Source: Bin87 sp963668585
Lineage (GTDB): Bacteria > Chloroflexota > Dehalococcoidia > Lucifugimonadales > UBA3495
Assembly (NCBI GenBank): GCA_963668585.1
Contig: OY764869.1
Coordinates: forward strand, 868,001 to 932,000
DNA: 64,000 bases
Direction: 5' to 3'
Positions 17,480 to 28,867 of the stretch are shown piece after piece. Position numbers and translations under genes: made by a program. Position 1 is the first letter of the stretch. Each line of letters opens with the position of its first letter. The notes beneath the pieces were generated by a model. It did no database searches. It was not told the DNA's origin and saw only the letters and a program-made list of their open reading frames with translations.

Positions 17480-17515
17480 GGGCGGCCTCACGGATGGAGG
17501 CCGCCCTTTTCGTTT
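17480..17515 (+). terminator. Intrinsic terminator of the LLM oxidoreductase gene
   Basis: A 10-bp stem GGGCGGCCTC with GAGGCCGCCC around a 7-base loop is followed by TTTTCGTTT. It starts 24 bases after the stop codon at 17455. Confidence 0.9.
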
Positions 17516-18344
17516 AATCTGCGCCCCGCTGCCCTGCGTATTAGATATTGATGCCACATTCGACCAATCCCGCTCTCACAGTAATCCAGCAACCGTTTCA
17601 GCCGAAATCAATTCAATCCATCACTCAATCAGGGCCACTCGATCTTTGACCATGGATAAGGTAGTCCGCCATTGACCATAGATGAGGCAGTCCGCTCATC
17701 CGGAGCCCCAATCCGCTCATCCGGAGCCTGCCGAAGGATGCGCGCACGGTGAGCAGGGGAACCGTTCAGACAGCAGCAACTGCCTTCTGCCAGGATAATC
17801 AAATGGCCCTGATCACTCAAACCCGACATTGGACTTCTACATTCCCTGTAGAGACGGTATAACCGGCTGATCGCCATCGTGCCCAGGGCACCGGCAACCA
17901 CGCTCAATCCCGCTGCGCATTGGCATTTCCCCAATATTCGCCTTAAGCGGTGTGCTGGCCCCGCGTCGGAAAAAGTCACTGCCATGCTATTATGTACACC
18001 GCTTTACAATAACGGTAGTGGCGATATGAATTGTTTCATGCAGTCTGACTGCACCTATAATGTATCGTACTATTGTGGCAGGCATCTTTTCAGAACGATA
18101 GCCAATATATTCAGTTCATTTTATTATGCAATTTTTGAAGGGTCTAATTGCGCGACCGGGAAGACGATCCGTAATCGCTGACAGCAGGCAGCCCCATTTT
18201 CTGTCAACTCGCTGGCCGCACACCAGCCCATCCAACCCCCTGACTTTCACCATCGGATCGCGCCTGTTGCGCCCACATATGTCATCGCATTCATCCCGCC
18301 ATTCCAGGCACTCTGACTAATTCGCGGACATCAGAGGAATCAGG
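17516..18344. repeat. Noncoding stretch: CCGCTCATCC repeats and an AT-rich segment
   Basis: No convincing gene in 829 bases. Positions 17646-17765 contain two near copies of TTGACCATGGATAAGG followed by AGTCCGC, then CCGCTCATCCGGAGCC segments also found near 8.34 and 56.70 kb. Positions 17985-18170 are markedly AT-rich compared with the rest of the window. A 100-residue reading at 17879-18181 has no recognisable family or ribosome site. The stretch may hold the promoter of the surface protein that follows or a decayed insertion. Confidence 0.5.
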
Positions 18345-20252
<1,908 letters not shown>

Positions 20253-20283
20253 ACGGCCCAGCAGACACCCTTCGCAAGTGCAG

Positions 20284-20303
20284 GGGCGAGGCATGCCTCG
20301 CCC
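20284..20303. repeat. Palindromic element, AGGCATGCCT core type
   Basis: A perfect 20-bp palindrome, arms GGGCGAGGCA and its complement. The outer GGGGCG/CGCCC arms match the GTAGGGGCG palindrome family seen throughout the window, but the core differs. It follows the surface-protein gene by about 30 bases and could act as a 3' hairpin. Confidence 0.7.
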
Positions 20304-20471
20304 TCACGCATGGTTCCCCCGCCCAACCTGCTGACGCCACCCTCGCGGCGGGAGGAGGTTGGGGTGATCGAATCGCTCCGATGCCAGGCGGCACGGGGTG
20401 GTCTCATCCCCAGGGCCAGTTCGGCTATAATGCGCCGAAACAACGCACACTCTGCCCGGCGCGAGGCGGAT

Positions 20472-21620
20472 ATGACAGCCATATATCTCGACTACAATGC
20501 GACAACTCCCATCGACCCGCAGGTGGCCGACGCCATGCTGCCCTACGTCCACGGGCTGTACGGCAATCCGTCCAGCGGCCATGCCTTCGGCGTGGCGGCA
20601 CGCGAGGGAGTGGATTTGGCGCGACGGCAGGTCGCCGCCCTGTTGGGATGCCGCGAGGATGACCTGATCTTCACCAGCGGCGGCACCGAGGCCAACAACC
20701 ACGCCATCAAGGGCGTCATGGGCGCGTATCGCGGCCGGGGCAATCACATCATCACGTCGGCCGTGGAACACCCGGCGGTAACCGAAGTGTGCCGCCACCT
20801 GGAAAGCCAGGGGGTTCGCACCACCTATCTGCCCGTGGATGCGCATGGCATGGTGGACCCGCAGCAGGTTGCCGACGCCATCACGTCGGAGACGCTGCTG
20901 GTCACCATCATGCACGCCAACAACGAGGTCGGCACGATACAGCCCATTGCCGAGATCGCCGAAATCGCCCACCGGCGCGGCGTCCTGGTACACAGCGACT
21001 GCGCCCAGTCCGTGGGTAAAATACCCGTGAGGGTGGACGACCTGGGCGTTGATCTGCTCTCGGTGGCCGGCCACAAACTGTACGCGCCCAAGGGCATCGG
21101 CGCGCTGTACATCCGGCCCGGCGTGGAGTTGGAGAAACTGATGCACGGCGCGAACCACGAGCAGAACCGGCGCGCCGGCACCGAGAACGTGATCGAAATG
21201 GCGGGACTGGGCAGAGCCTGCGAACTGATCGGGCAGAACCTGTCCGCCTACGCCGGCCACATGAGGGCCATGCGCGACCGCCTGGAATCGGGGCTGCTGG
21301 AATCGGGGCACGATGCCAGGATCAACGGCCATCCGGAGCGACGACTCCCCAACACCTGCAGCATTGCGTTCCGTGGCGTGGAGGCCGACCGGGCGCTGGC
21401 CAGCCTGCCCACGGTGGCGGCATCGGCGGGCGCGGCCTGCCATAGCGACCAGGTTGAGGTATCCCACGTATTGCAGGCGATGAACGTCCCCACCGAATAC
21501 GCCATGGGCACGCTGCGCCTCACCGTGGGCCGCTTCACCACGGCGGACGAGATTGACCGGGCGGTGGCGGAGATAACCGAGGTGGTGGGCAATATGTCGC
21601 CGGCGGGAGCGGTTGCCTGA
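20472..21620 (+). CDS. Cysteine desulfurase (NifS/IscS family)
   Basis: A 382-residue PLP enzyme. It begins with the typical IYLDYNATTPIDP, contains TSGGTEANNHA, the PLP-contact HSDCAQSVGK, the Schiff-base lysine in AGHKLYAPKG and a catalytic cysteine in SAGAACHSD. It takes sulfur from cysteine for Fe-S clusters, thiolated tRNA or other uses; related enzymes can also handle selenium, of interest given the selenoprotein in this window. ATG 20472 fits the family start; the frame open from 20310 is noncoding upstream. No iscU/sufB neighbours are present; the A-type carrier lies 37 kb away. Confidence 0.93.
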   Translation: MTAIYLDYNATTPIDPQVADAMLPYVHGLYGNPSSGHAFGVAAREGVDLARRQVAALLGCREDDLIFTSGGTEANNHAIKGVMGAYRGRGNHIITSAVEHPAVTEVCRHLESQGVRTTYLPVDAHGMVDPQQVADAITSETLLVTIMHANNEVGTIQPIAEIAEIAHRRGVLVHSDCAQSVGKIPVRVDDLGVDLLSVAGHKLYAPKGIGALYIRPGVELEKLMHGANHEQNRRAGTENVIEMAGLGRACELIGQNLSAYAGHMRAMRDRLESGLLESGHDARINGHPERRLPNTCSIAFRGVEADRALASLPTVAASAGAACHSDQVEVSHVLQAMNVPTEYAMGTLRLTVGRFTTADEIDRAVAEITEVVGNMSPAGAVA

Positions 21621-21709
21621 CCCGACGAGATTGCCGCGCTCCATTCGTAACGGCCGGCTTGGACCGGCGTCCACTGATACATCGATACATCCAGGCAAGG
21701 AGACACAAC

Positions 21710-23062
21710 ATGACCACACAGACCAACCCCGGCGCTCTGGATTCCACGACCCTGTCCGGGTTTCAGGAATCCTTTGAAGCGCAGCCAGCCCACCAGTTGA
21801 TGCAGAACGTGGTGACGCAGCACGACGTGAACGACGTGGCGCTGAACCGCAGCATCGTGGCGCAGGCGACCAACTCCTTCTCCACCGTGCTGGACGACTG
21901 GAGCGTCACCAACCAGGCCCGCTCGGGACGCTGCTGGATGTTCGCCGGCCTCAACCTGTTCCGCGCGGAGTCTCGAAACCTGCTCAACGTCAACAATTTC
22001 GAGTTCAGCCAGAGCTACGTCATGTTCTGGGACAAGATGGAGCGGGCCAACTACATCCTGGAAGCGGTGATGGAAACCGCCGACCGGCCCATCGACGACC
22101 GGGTGGTGGCATGGCTGCTGAACCAACCGCTGGGCGACGGCGGCCAGTGGGATATGTTCGTGAGCCTGGTGCGCAAGCACGGCGTGGTGCCCAAGACCGC
22201 GATGCCGGAGACCGAAAGCTCGGGCAACTCCATGCGCATGAACGCCGGCCTCAACTACCAGGTGCGGCAGGGCGCCAGGAACATCCGCCGCCTGTATGCC
22301 GACGAAGCCGGCCTGGACCAGATGCGTGAGGCCAAGCAGGAGACGCTGCAGGCCATCTACCAGATCCTGTGCATCCACCTGGGCAACCCGCCGGCCGAGT
22401 TCGACTGGCAGTGGAAGGACAAGGACGGTGAGTTCCACCGGGACGGCAGCATGACGCCCCTGGAGTTCGCCGAGAAGTACATCTCCACCCCCATGGAGGA
22501 GTATGTCTGCCTGGTGAACGACCCCCGGGAGTCCAGCCCGCCGGGCCGCACCTACACCGTGCAGTACCTGGGGAACGTGGTGGACGGCACGCGCATCACG
22601 TACCTGAACGTGGACATCGACCTGATGAAGGACATCGCCATGCGGATGCTGCAGGACGGCAAGCCCGTGTGGATGGGCTGCGACACCGGCAAGCAGATGC
22701 ACCGGGACAAGGGGCTGTGGGACGCCGAACTGTTCGACTACGGCAGCGTGTACAACGCCGATTTCGAGATGGACAAGGCCGAGCGCCTGGAATACCACCA
22801 GACCGCCATGACCCACGCCATGCTGTTCACCGGCGTGGACGTGGTGGACGGCAAGCCGCGCCGCTGGCGGGTGGAGAACAGCTGGGACGACAAGGTTGGA
22901 GACAAGGGGTTCTTCCTGATGAACGACTCCTGGTTCGCCGAGTACATGTTTGAGATCGCCGCGCCGAAGAGCTACCTGCCCGAGGAGTTGCAGCGGGCGC
23001 TGGACACGGAACCCATCATCCTGCCGCCGTGGGATCCGATGGGGTCGCTGGCTGCGGGGTGA
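21710..23062 (+). CDS. pepC: C1-family aminopeptidase (PepC / bleomycin hydrolase type)
   Basis: The 450-residue protein matches bleomycin hydrolase/PepC. The catalytic cysteine lies in QARSGRCWMFAG (Cys75), the histidine in THAMLFTGVD and the asparagine in WRVENSWDDKVGDKG. These cytoplasmic hexameric peptidases remove N-terminal residues from peptides. AAGGAGA precedes ATG 21710, and the gene starts 89 bases after the cysteine desulfurase. Length is normal. No signal peptide is seen, in line with an intracellular role. Confidence 0.95.
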   Translation: MTTQTNPGALDSTTLSGFQESFEAQPAHQLMQNVVTQHDVNDVALNRSIVAQATNSFSTVLDDWSVTNQARSGRCWMFAGLNLFRAESRNLLNVNNFEFSQSYVMFWDKMERANYILEAVMETADRPIDDRVVAWLLNQPLGDGGQWDMFVSLVRKHGVVPKTAMPETESSGNSMRMNAGLNYQVRQGARNIRRLYADEAGLDQMREAKQETLQAIYQILCIHLGNPPAEFDWQWKDKDGEFHRDGSMTPLEFAEKYISTPMEEYVCLVNDPRESSPPGRTYTVQYLGNVVDGTRITYLNVDIDLMKDIAMRMLQDGKPVWMGCDTGKQMHRDKGLWDAELFDYGSVYNADFEMDKAERLEYHQTAMTHAMLFTGVDVVDGKPRRWRVENSWDDKVGDKGFFLMNDSWFAEYMFEIAAPKSYLPEELQRALDTEPIILPPWDPMGSLAAG

Positions 23063-23094
23063 TTGGAAAGGTTTGATCGCATCTGCGGGGTAGG

Positions 23095-23805
23095 ATGAGG
23101 CAACAGATTCAATATCCCGAAGCCTACGTTGAACCATTCTGTAGGGTGCATATCACAGAGGCCAGGCGCAGCACCGAGTATTTTTGCTACGGCTGTGGCC
23201 GCCAAATGGTGGCTCACCTAAAAGACGACCTTCGCCAGAAACATTATTCTCACAAAGCCGAGGCCCATAGGTGCAACCCTAATAATGCCCTCCACGAGGC
23301 TGCAAAAGCGAACATCGTTGAAGGCTTCATATGCGCAATGGCGGAACGGCGCGAGTACGTAACGGTCACACCGTGCTCTGAATGCACCGCGCCTATCAGC
23401 ACAAACATTGCCAGACCAGGGGCTGGAATGGCATCAGAACGGGTTGTGATCGCAGGTACCCGCTCTGATTTAGTGCTTTATGATCCCGACCCCAAGCTGA
23501 TTATTGAGATCGTGGTTTCACACGACTTGGACGAGCAAACCTACACCAAGTACCAAGTTTCAAGGCTGCCGGTTATCAAAATCGCTCCCAGTTGGGATAA
23601 CCTAGAGGGGCTACGCTCAAAGTGCGTTGGGTACGAGTGGATGAATATGCCACTATCGGGGCGTTGTGGAAGTTGTTCATTACGGCAAAAGGTGTCTGAT
23701 ATAGCCCGCCAAATGAAGTACTCGGGGGAAAGTTCGCCTTTCACGTTCGACCCCATACAGTCCAATTTTTTGGATTTGGCACCAGTCGTCAGAGCAAGCC
23801 ACTGA
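23095..23805 (+). CDS. CoiA-like nuclease-domain protein
   Basis: The 236-residue protein combines a small zinc-binding pair (FCYGCGRQM), a KHYSHKAEAHRCN His/Cys cluster and a nuclease-like core GTRSDLVLYDPDPKLIIEIVVSH, which resembles the acidic D..E.V motif of PD-(D/E)xK enzymes and of competence protein CoiA. A second CxxC pair (RCGSCS) lies near the end. CoiA-type proteins act on DNA during uptake or restriction. Base composition is clearly lower in GC than its neighbours, suggesting recent transfer. Repeats follow directly. Confidence 0.65.
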   Translation: MRQQIQYPEAYVEPFCRVHITEARRSTEYFCYGCGRQMVAHLKDDLRQKHYSHKAEAHRCNPNNALHEAAKANIVEGFICAMAERREYVTVTPCSECTAPISTNIARPGAGMASERVVIAGTRSDLVLYDPDPKLIIEIVVSHDLDEQTYTKYQVSRLPVIKIAPSWDNLEGLRSKCVGYEWMNMPLSGRCGSCSLRQKVSDIARQMKYSGESSPFTFDPIQSNFLDLAPVVRASH

Positions 23806-23845
23806 TCTTCCACCGCAGATGCGAAACAACCGATGAAACGCATAT

Positions 23846-24085
23846 GGGGGCGGGTTTGAAACCCGCCCCTACGAGCATTGGCCTACGCCGTGGCATGGGG
23901 GCGAGTGGTTAGTCGCCTCTGCGTGGTTGGCGGTGGTGGAACGGGCATTGGCCCACGCCGTGGAATGGGGGCGAGTGGTTATTCGCCTCTGCGTGGTTGG
24001 CGGTGGTGGAACGGGCGGGTTTGAAACCCGCCCCTACGCGTGTTGGCCTACCCCGTGGCATGGGGGCGGATGGTTATTCGCCTCC
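23846..24085. repeat. 70-bp tandem repeats with GGTTTGAAACC palindromes
   Basis: A unit containing GCCTACGCCGTGGCATGGGG and GTGGTTAGTCGCCTCTGCG starts at 23881 and 23951 (period 70), and again at 24045 after a copy that carries an added palindrome (24013-24037). Another full palindrome lies at 23846-23872. The unit itself contains a GGGGGCGAGTGGTTAGTCGCC hairpin related in its outer bases to the same family. Confidence 0.85.
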
Positions 24086-24111
24086 ATGCTGATGACTACG
24101 GTTCTTGCGCG

Positions 24112-24465
24112 TTACGCTTCGGCGGCGAACCAGGGGTTGGCGGCGGCTTCGTCGGGCCAGAGGAAATCGAAGCCGACTCGGAGGGCCATCTGGCGGTCCA
24201 GATCCTCGCGGTCGCCGATGTGGTAGTAGGCGTCAGCTTCGAATTCGGACTTGACACCGGCGAGCAGGTGCTTGGCGACGGCGAAATCCACGCTGATGTT
24301 GTATTCCTCCCACAGGGAGCGCTGGCTGCTGGGCGGCCGGTCTGAACAACTGCCGATGAGGAATCCCTTGTCCCGGACGATGCGAACCATGTCCATGGTC
24401 AGGGGGCCCGGCGGGTCGCCAACCTCCAGCGTGCCGTCGATATCGAAGCTGATCAGGATTGCCAT
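24112..24465 (-). CDS. Small HAD-like hydrolase
   Basis: A 117-residue protein with the HAD nucleophile motif SFDIDGTL at residues 6-13 and a late acidic motif IGDREDLDRQMA. The cap domain is missing and the chain is about half the usual length, as in minimal HAD phosphatases. AGGA lies upstream of ATG 24465. It may dephosphorylate a small molecule or protein. It follows the thiolase gene on the same strand but across a 130-base gap containing no promoter I can identify. Confidence 0.82.
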   Translation of the reverse strand: MAILISFDIDGTLEVGDPPGPLTMDMVRIVRDKGFLIGSCSDRPPSSQRSLWEEYNISVDFAVAKHLLAGVKSEFEADAYYHIGDREDLDRQMALRVGFDFLWPDEAAANPWFAAEA

Positions 24466-24597
24466 GTTTTCCTTTCCTCGGTTGCCATTGTTCTGCGGGT
24501 GGTTGTAACGGAATTTCGGGCGCCCACGGGGGACGCCCGGAGTCTCGTGGGTGTCGGGTTCCCCCTCCCGCGAGGCGAAAGGGGGAATCTGGAATGT

Positions 24598-25928
24598 CTA
24601 GTTGGGGGTTGCGCTCCAGACGGTGAAGTTGCCGCCCAGGGGCATGGGCCCGCCGGAGACGCCGATTTCGGGCTTGACGCCGGTGAGGGACCGGGCGCCG
24701 GCGCGGCCCTGGATCTGCTGGATGCTGTCGGTGTGCATCCAGAACCGGCTGCGACCACCGCCAATGTTGCCGCCGCTGGGCAGGATGGGATTGGGCCCTT
24801 CGATGCTGATGTCGGTCTGGTAGAAGTCCAGCGCGTCTCCTCGCTCCATCCCGCGATAGCGCAGTCCCTCGATGTGGAACTGGTGGAACTGGGCGAAGCC
24901 ATCGTACATATTCTCGAAGGAGAGATCGTCAGGGGTGATGCCGGCGGCTTCGTAGATCTTGCGACCGGTGGAGTTGGTTTCGGCTTCCACTTCTTCCAGG
25001 GTAGGCGTGATGCTGCGGGGTACGCCGCGGCTGGAGGCATGGCCGAGGATGTACACCGGCTTCTGCGCCATGTTCTGGGCGCGGTCGGCGGTGGTGAACA
25101 GGTAGGCCGCCGAGGCATGATCGGGATGTCGTTGTCGAACAGGTTGGCCGGTTTGGCGATCCACCGGGAGTTCAGGTAGTCCTCCGGGGGAAGCTGCTCG
25201 GGACGGTGCTGGGCCCAGTAGCCCTCGGGGAAGAGCAGGCCGTTGCGGCGGGAGTTCTCCATGAAGGGGGCCATCATGTCGTGATTCTTGCCGTACTTGG
25301 TGCAGTACTGGGCAAACTGCAGGGCGGTGCCGTAGCAGCCGGGCGCGCCCCACAGGGTGCGGCCGGGGCTGAGCGCAAAGGCGCCGGGGACTTCGTCGGC
25401 GGCGCTGATTCCACCGTGGTTGTAGCGGCCCTCCAGGTTGTGCCAGCCCTTGAGCACGAGGCAGGTGCTGGCCAGGCCGTCGCCGACGGCCTGAGCGGCA
25501 ATCACGATGGCGGCGGACATGCAGCCGGGGGCATACATGGTGAACTTGACGTTGGTAAGCTCAGGCATATTTTTGATGAGCCATTCGGCGCTGAGTTGGC
25601 CGATGCCATCCAACGGGTCGTCGGTCGGGTTGAACGCGTTGACGACGTCCTGGGGGACTGGGGTGTTGGCGTCCCAGTGGGCGCCGGTGGTGGTTACGGG
25701 GACGAGGACGATGCCGTCAACCTCGCTGGGGTCAACGCCGGCGTCTTCGATGGCCTTGCGGCAGGCCATGATGCTCCAAGCGCCGACGGAGGAATCGGGC
25801 TGGCCGTCCCAGCGACGGGTGGTGGGCGAGTGGCCGATGCCGACGGCGGCGACCTTGCCCCGGTGTTCCCAAACGCCCAAGCCCTCGGTGGAGCGGTACA
25901 TTGATTCTGGCGCCATTTGAGTGGTCAT
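24598..25928 (-). CDS. Thiolase-fold protein (lipid-transfer/acetyl-CoA acetyltransferase type), apparent frameshift
   Basis: The frame from 25928 gives a thiolase N-terminal half (SPTTRRWDG, IEDAGVDPSEVDGIV, YAPGCMSAA with a candidate nucleophile cysteine) up to NLFDNDIPIM. The C-terminal half then continues in another frame (SAAYLFTTADRAQ, FENMYDGFAQFHQFHIEG, GGNIGGGRSRFWMH) to the stop at 24598. One base missing near 25115 restores MASAAYLF and a protein of about 443 residues. This type degrades or builds beta-ketoacyl-CoA, often from sterols or side chains, with a Zn-ribbon/OB-fold partner, here encoded just upstream. A GGAG lies before ATG 25928. The damage may be real or an assembly error. 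Confidence 0.78.
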
Positions 25929-26067
25929 AGTTTACTCCTCTGACTCTACTGCGAGGGCTCCTGGGTTCCGGCTTTCGCGGGAATGACGTTCGCAGCCGGT
26001 GCGGACGCGACGTCAGGAGACCGTGCTGGAATGACGGTAGTTTCGCGGGCGGGTTGGCAGGTCGGGT

Positions 26068-26478
26068 CTATTCGACCACCTGCCATTCGGGAACCTTCTG
26101 ACCGTTGGCGGTTTCCTCGAAGACAACCTGGACGGCGCCGCCAACGGGCACCTCGTCGGCCGGGACGCCGGGGAGGTGGGAGTACATGAGGATGCCGGGG
26201 TCCTCGTCGAGCATGATGGCGGCGAGGTTGAAGGGGAGGTCTTCTTTCAAAGACGCGACTGGGCAGTCGTACACCACGCCATAGTTGTAGATTTTGCCGC
26301 GTCCGCTGACTTCCTGCCAGGTCATGTTATCGCCGGAGCCGCATTGGTCGCAGGCTGGCCGGGGCGGGAAGCAGAGGCGATCACACGCGGTGCAACACTG
26401 CACCACCAGACGGCCTTCGTTGGCGGCGTCAAAGAAAGGCTTGTTTAAATCGTCGGGCACGACACCCTGTTTGACCAT
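26068..26478 (-). CDS. Zn-ribbon OB-fold protein (DUF35 type), thiolase partner
   Basis: The 136-residue protein has an N-terminal helix, a four-cysteine zinc ribbon (CTAC ... CDQCGS), and an OB-fold (about residues 50-125) with GRGKIYNYGVVY and FNLAAIMLDEDPGI. DUF35 proteins bind thiolases or ketoacyl synthases and may bind the acyl-CoA substrate. It is encoded just upstream of such a thiolase on the same strand, 139 bases away, so the two probably form one complex. The start ATG 26478 sits close to a GGGGGAAAT stretch. Confidence 0.92.
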   Translation of the reverse strand: MVKQGVVPDDLNKPFFDAANEGRLVVQCCTACDRLCFPPRPACDQCGSGDNMTWQEVSGRGKIYNYGVVYDCPVASLKEDLPFNLAAIMLDEDPGILMYSHLPGVPADEVPVGGAVQVVFEETANGQKVPEWQVVE

Positions 26479-27523
26479 ATTTCCCCCTCAATACCGACAA
26501 AACCCGGCGATCCGCGCCGGAATTTCAGCCGGAATCAGATGATTTTGCAGGCGAAAGGTTATGCGGGAATGGCAAGCGTGTCAAGTTGGGGCGGCATCTC
26601 ACGCGTACCCAGTTTGTTGGCATGGGCCATGCGTGGACGATGGCGCGGAGTTTTAACGCGAAGGCGCAAAGACGCGGAGATGCGAAGGGACGATTGGGCT
26701 CGCGAACGACGTGTCCAATGACGCGTCCAATAATGAACCTTGGGATCCCGTTGCGCAGGCCCCATGATGGTTTGATGAAAATGGGTACGCATGAGGAGGC
26801 GGCGGGCCGGACCCATCACCTGCATATGAGCGGACGAAGGGCGAATGATGATTCGCCCCTACACCGGGTGCGGTTGCAGGGTGCATGGGTATGAGGCCCG
26901 CGCCAGTGATGTGGGACGGTGGGCGGTTGCTCCGGTGGCCTTCTCCTTTTGGTTGTTGTTGTGGTCTGGTATTTCCGGTGTCGGGTTTGCGGTTCGGGTT
27001 GCGTGTCGGAGCACGGCCAACACTATTTTGCGCAGAGTTAGCGTCCTAAAGTTCCGTGTACCCGCAGTTCTCCGGCTGAAAGCGCCGCAGATTGAGGTCT
27101 GCGACTGAAGGGGCCGAAGCTTTGCGGCACGGGGCGGTGGTGACACCCGCCGGGTTCCGGGAGCATGGTCGCGGAAGAAGACGACCCCAGGCCCCTGGGA
27201 ACCATTTCTGCGATCTGTTACCGACAGGCCGTTGAGCGACCCGAACCTAAATGACACCTGGCCAGGTTTGGCAGTCGGGTGAGCGTCGTTTCATGCGCCG
27301 CCCCGACTCCCGCCCGGTTCTCGAGTACCTTGCGGGGAACCTGACATGGCTAGGATAGAACGGGGGCGGGGCGGGGGGCAACGGGCGGGTGTCACTGGGT
27401 GGGGGTTTATTTTTTACATCGATTTACAGGATACGCAGGATGGGGTTGGCGGTTGGATGTTGGTGGAGCAGGGGCGACGCGTGGGTCGCCCCGGTTTGAG
27501 GATTTACGTTAGCATTTGTTGCG
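26479..27523. repeat. Long noncoding stretch with three kinds of repeat
   Basis: No gene in 1045 bases. Positions 26604-26637 (GCGTACCCAGTTTGTTGGCA and following) recur at 28672-28706. Positions 26839-26862 are a GGGGCG-type palindrome with an AATGATGATT core. Positions 27471-27492 are another with a GACGCGTGGGTC core. Positions 27418-27442 (GATTTACAGGATACGCAGGA) resemble 47370-47403. The 27030-27260 part is not explained by any family or RNA I can name. Confidence 0.6.
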
Positions 27524-28246
27524 CTATGAATCCGGGCCGTATTGTATTACCTCCCAAGTTGAGCCGTCCCTATACGTTCGAAATCTATGACGCACACCAT
27601 CTACTGTGGCGCTTTGTGAGGGAGCCGACTGGAAAAACCTGAACCAATCATCAAGCCACATTTGGCCCCATCCGTGATATGGCCCACCGTCGGTAACGGC
27701 GAATACGTTGTTAACAACGTCGTTAGGAAGGCGGAACCAGCAAGCTTGACCAGGCGTGAGTGTTTGGCGTACGTAGCACTCAGCGGAGGCGGTTGGGCGA
27801 CCGGGGATCGTTGCTTCGTCGGACGACGGTTGTGGGGCAGGCGCGGGCTGGACTGCTGAGGACCATCCCGACCACTCGGAGTAGCCTCCGCCGAAGCGGC
27901 CGTCTGCCTCATCGGTGGCACGGATTATTGCGTGGTGGTTTTCGTCTCCGGTGAGGCCGCTCACCGTGTAACCGGTCTGGTTGCCCGGGACGGTGGAGTA
28001 GTGGAACAGGCTGTGCCAGTCCCCGCCGGCATCGGAGACGGGCTGTCCCCGGGTCCAGTTGATCCAGCCGACGGTGTAGTATTGCGCCCCCTCAATCCGG
28101 TCCCAGGAAATCCGGATCACGCCGGGGTCGCCGGTTGCCAGGGCGGTCGGGGCGCTGGGTTTGGCCAGCGTGGCGGGCATGGCGGCGATGCTTGCAATAA
28201 TGATTACGACAAAAAGCAATAGGGTGTGAGCAGAGAGTCTTCGCAT
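27524..28246 (-). CDS. Secreted fibronectin-type-III-like protein
   Basis: The 240-residue protein has a signal peptide (cut probable after ATLA near residue 28), one fibronectin type III-like domain (about 30-130, with TGDPGVIRISWDRIEGAQYY, TGYTVSGL and AIIRATDEADG) and a C-terminal region (145-240) with two cysteines (ECYVRQ, GQACWF) and many aromatic residues. GAGGAGGAA precedes the ATG. It is likely an extracellular binding protein. There is no enzyme motif. It lies alone among repeats. Confidence 0.8.
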   Translation of the reverse strand: MRRLSAHTLLLFVVIIIASIAAMPATLAKPSAPTALATGDPGVIRISWDRIEGAQYYTVGWINWTRGQPVSDAGGDWHSLFHYSTVPGNQTGYTVSGLTGDENHHAIIRATDEADGRFGGGYSEWSGWSSAVQPAPAPQPSSDEATIPGRPTASAECYVRQTLTPGQACWFRLPNDVVNNVFAVTDGGPYHGWGQMWLDDWFRFFQSAPSQSATVDGVRHRFRTYRDGSTWEVIQYGPDS

Positions 28247-28461
28247 ATTTCCTCCTCAGATGTGCGACGGTTTTTCAGGGGTTCACATCAGCCTTCCCGG
28301 TTCAAATGTGCAGGCATGATAGATTTCCGGATTCCTGGTTTGGCAGGAATGACGGGATCAAATGAGGGTTACGGAATAAAGTCGCAGTGGTGATGGGGTG
28401 TGTCGTGCAATGCCGGGGGCGGTTTATCTCCGGACCAGCAAGGTGGTTCGTGCAGCAAACT

Positions 28462-28486
28462 GGGCAGGTTTGAAACCTGCCCCTAC
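28462..28486. repeat. Palindromic element, GGTTTGAAACC core type
   Basis: GGGCAGGTTT, one central base, then its complement and CCTAC. Same core as the arrays at 32.0 and 41.0 kb. Confidence 0.85.
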
Positions 28487-28667
28487 GATGGGCGGCCGTC
28501 AGTCGGCGGTGGATACGGGGCGGCCTGACCTGGGTGGCGAATGGGTCGATGGAGCGCATCGCCTTGCCGGCCTCGTCGGCGAATTGGGGGCCTCCCGCAG
28601 TGGGAATACGCAAACGATCAGGGCAGCCGCATGATATCGGTATGATACCCCTGATGCCAACCCTCGC

Positions 28668-28735
28668 CCTTCACGCGTACCCAGTTTGTTGGTATGAGCC
28701 ATGCGCTGGAGCGCCTGGTTTGGGGCTTCAACGGC
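28668..28735. repeat. Dispersed repeat (ACCCAGTTTGTTGG type), copy 2
   Basis: ACGCGTACCCAGTTTGTTGG and ATGAGCCATGCG match 26604-26637 with a few changes, then continue with GGAGCGCCTGGTTTGGGGC. On the minus strand it reads as ALQRMAHTNKLGTR, a phrase that often appears at the edges of spurious ORFs. I take it as a noncoding repeat. Confidence 0.6.
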
Positions 28736-28769
28736 GCGCATCACGATGACGGCCTGGGTTGGCATGGGT

Positions 28770-28799
28770 TTGGCAATATCGCGTGGCATGATATATAAT
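28770..28799 (+). promoter_or_regulatory. Predicted sigma-70-type promoter
   Basis: TTGGCA (28770-28775), an 18-base spacer and a perfect TATAAT (28794-28799) lie 69 bases before the start of the small secreted protein at 28868. The surrounding bases are AT-rich. Confidence 0.6.
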
Positions 28800-28867
28800 A
28801 TTGATATACAGGATGATATTACGACATAGATAACAAGGGTCTTGCATAACGGTTGGAGGAGGGCATC

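Noticed and set aside
17879..18181. 100-residue ORF in the AT-rich segment
   Set aside because: No ribosome site, family or homologous neighbour; kept only as part of the noncoding description.
27030..27260. Structured RNA such as RNase P RNA, SRP RNA or tmRNA
   Set aside because: None of the diagnostic motifs of these RNAs was found on either strand.
28290..28310. tRNA-like GGTTCAAAT segment
   Set aside because: No acceptor stem, anticodon arm or CCA context could be folded around it.
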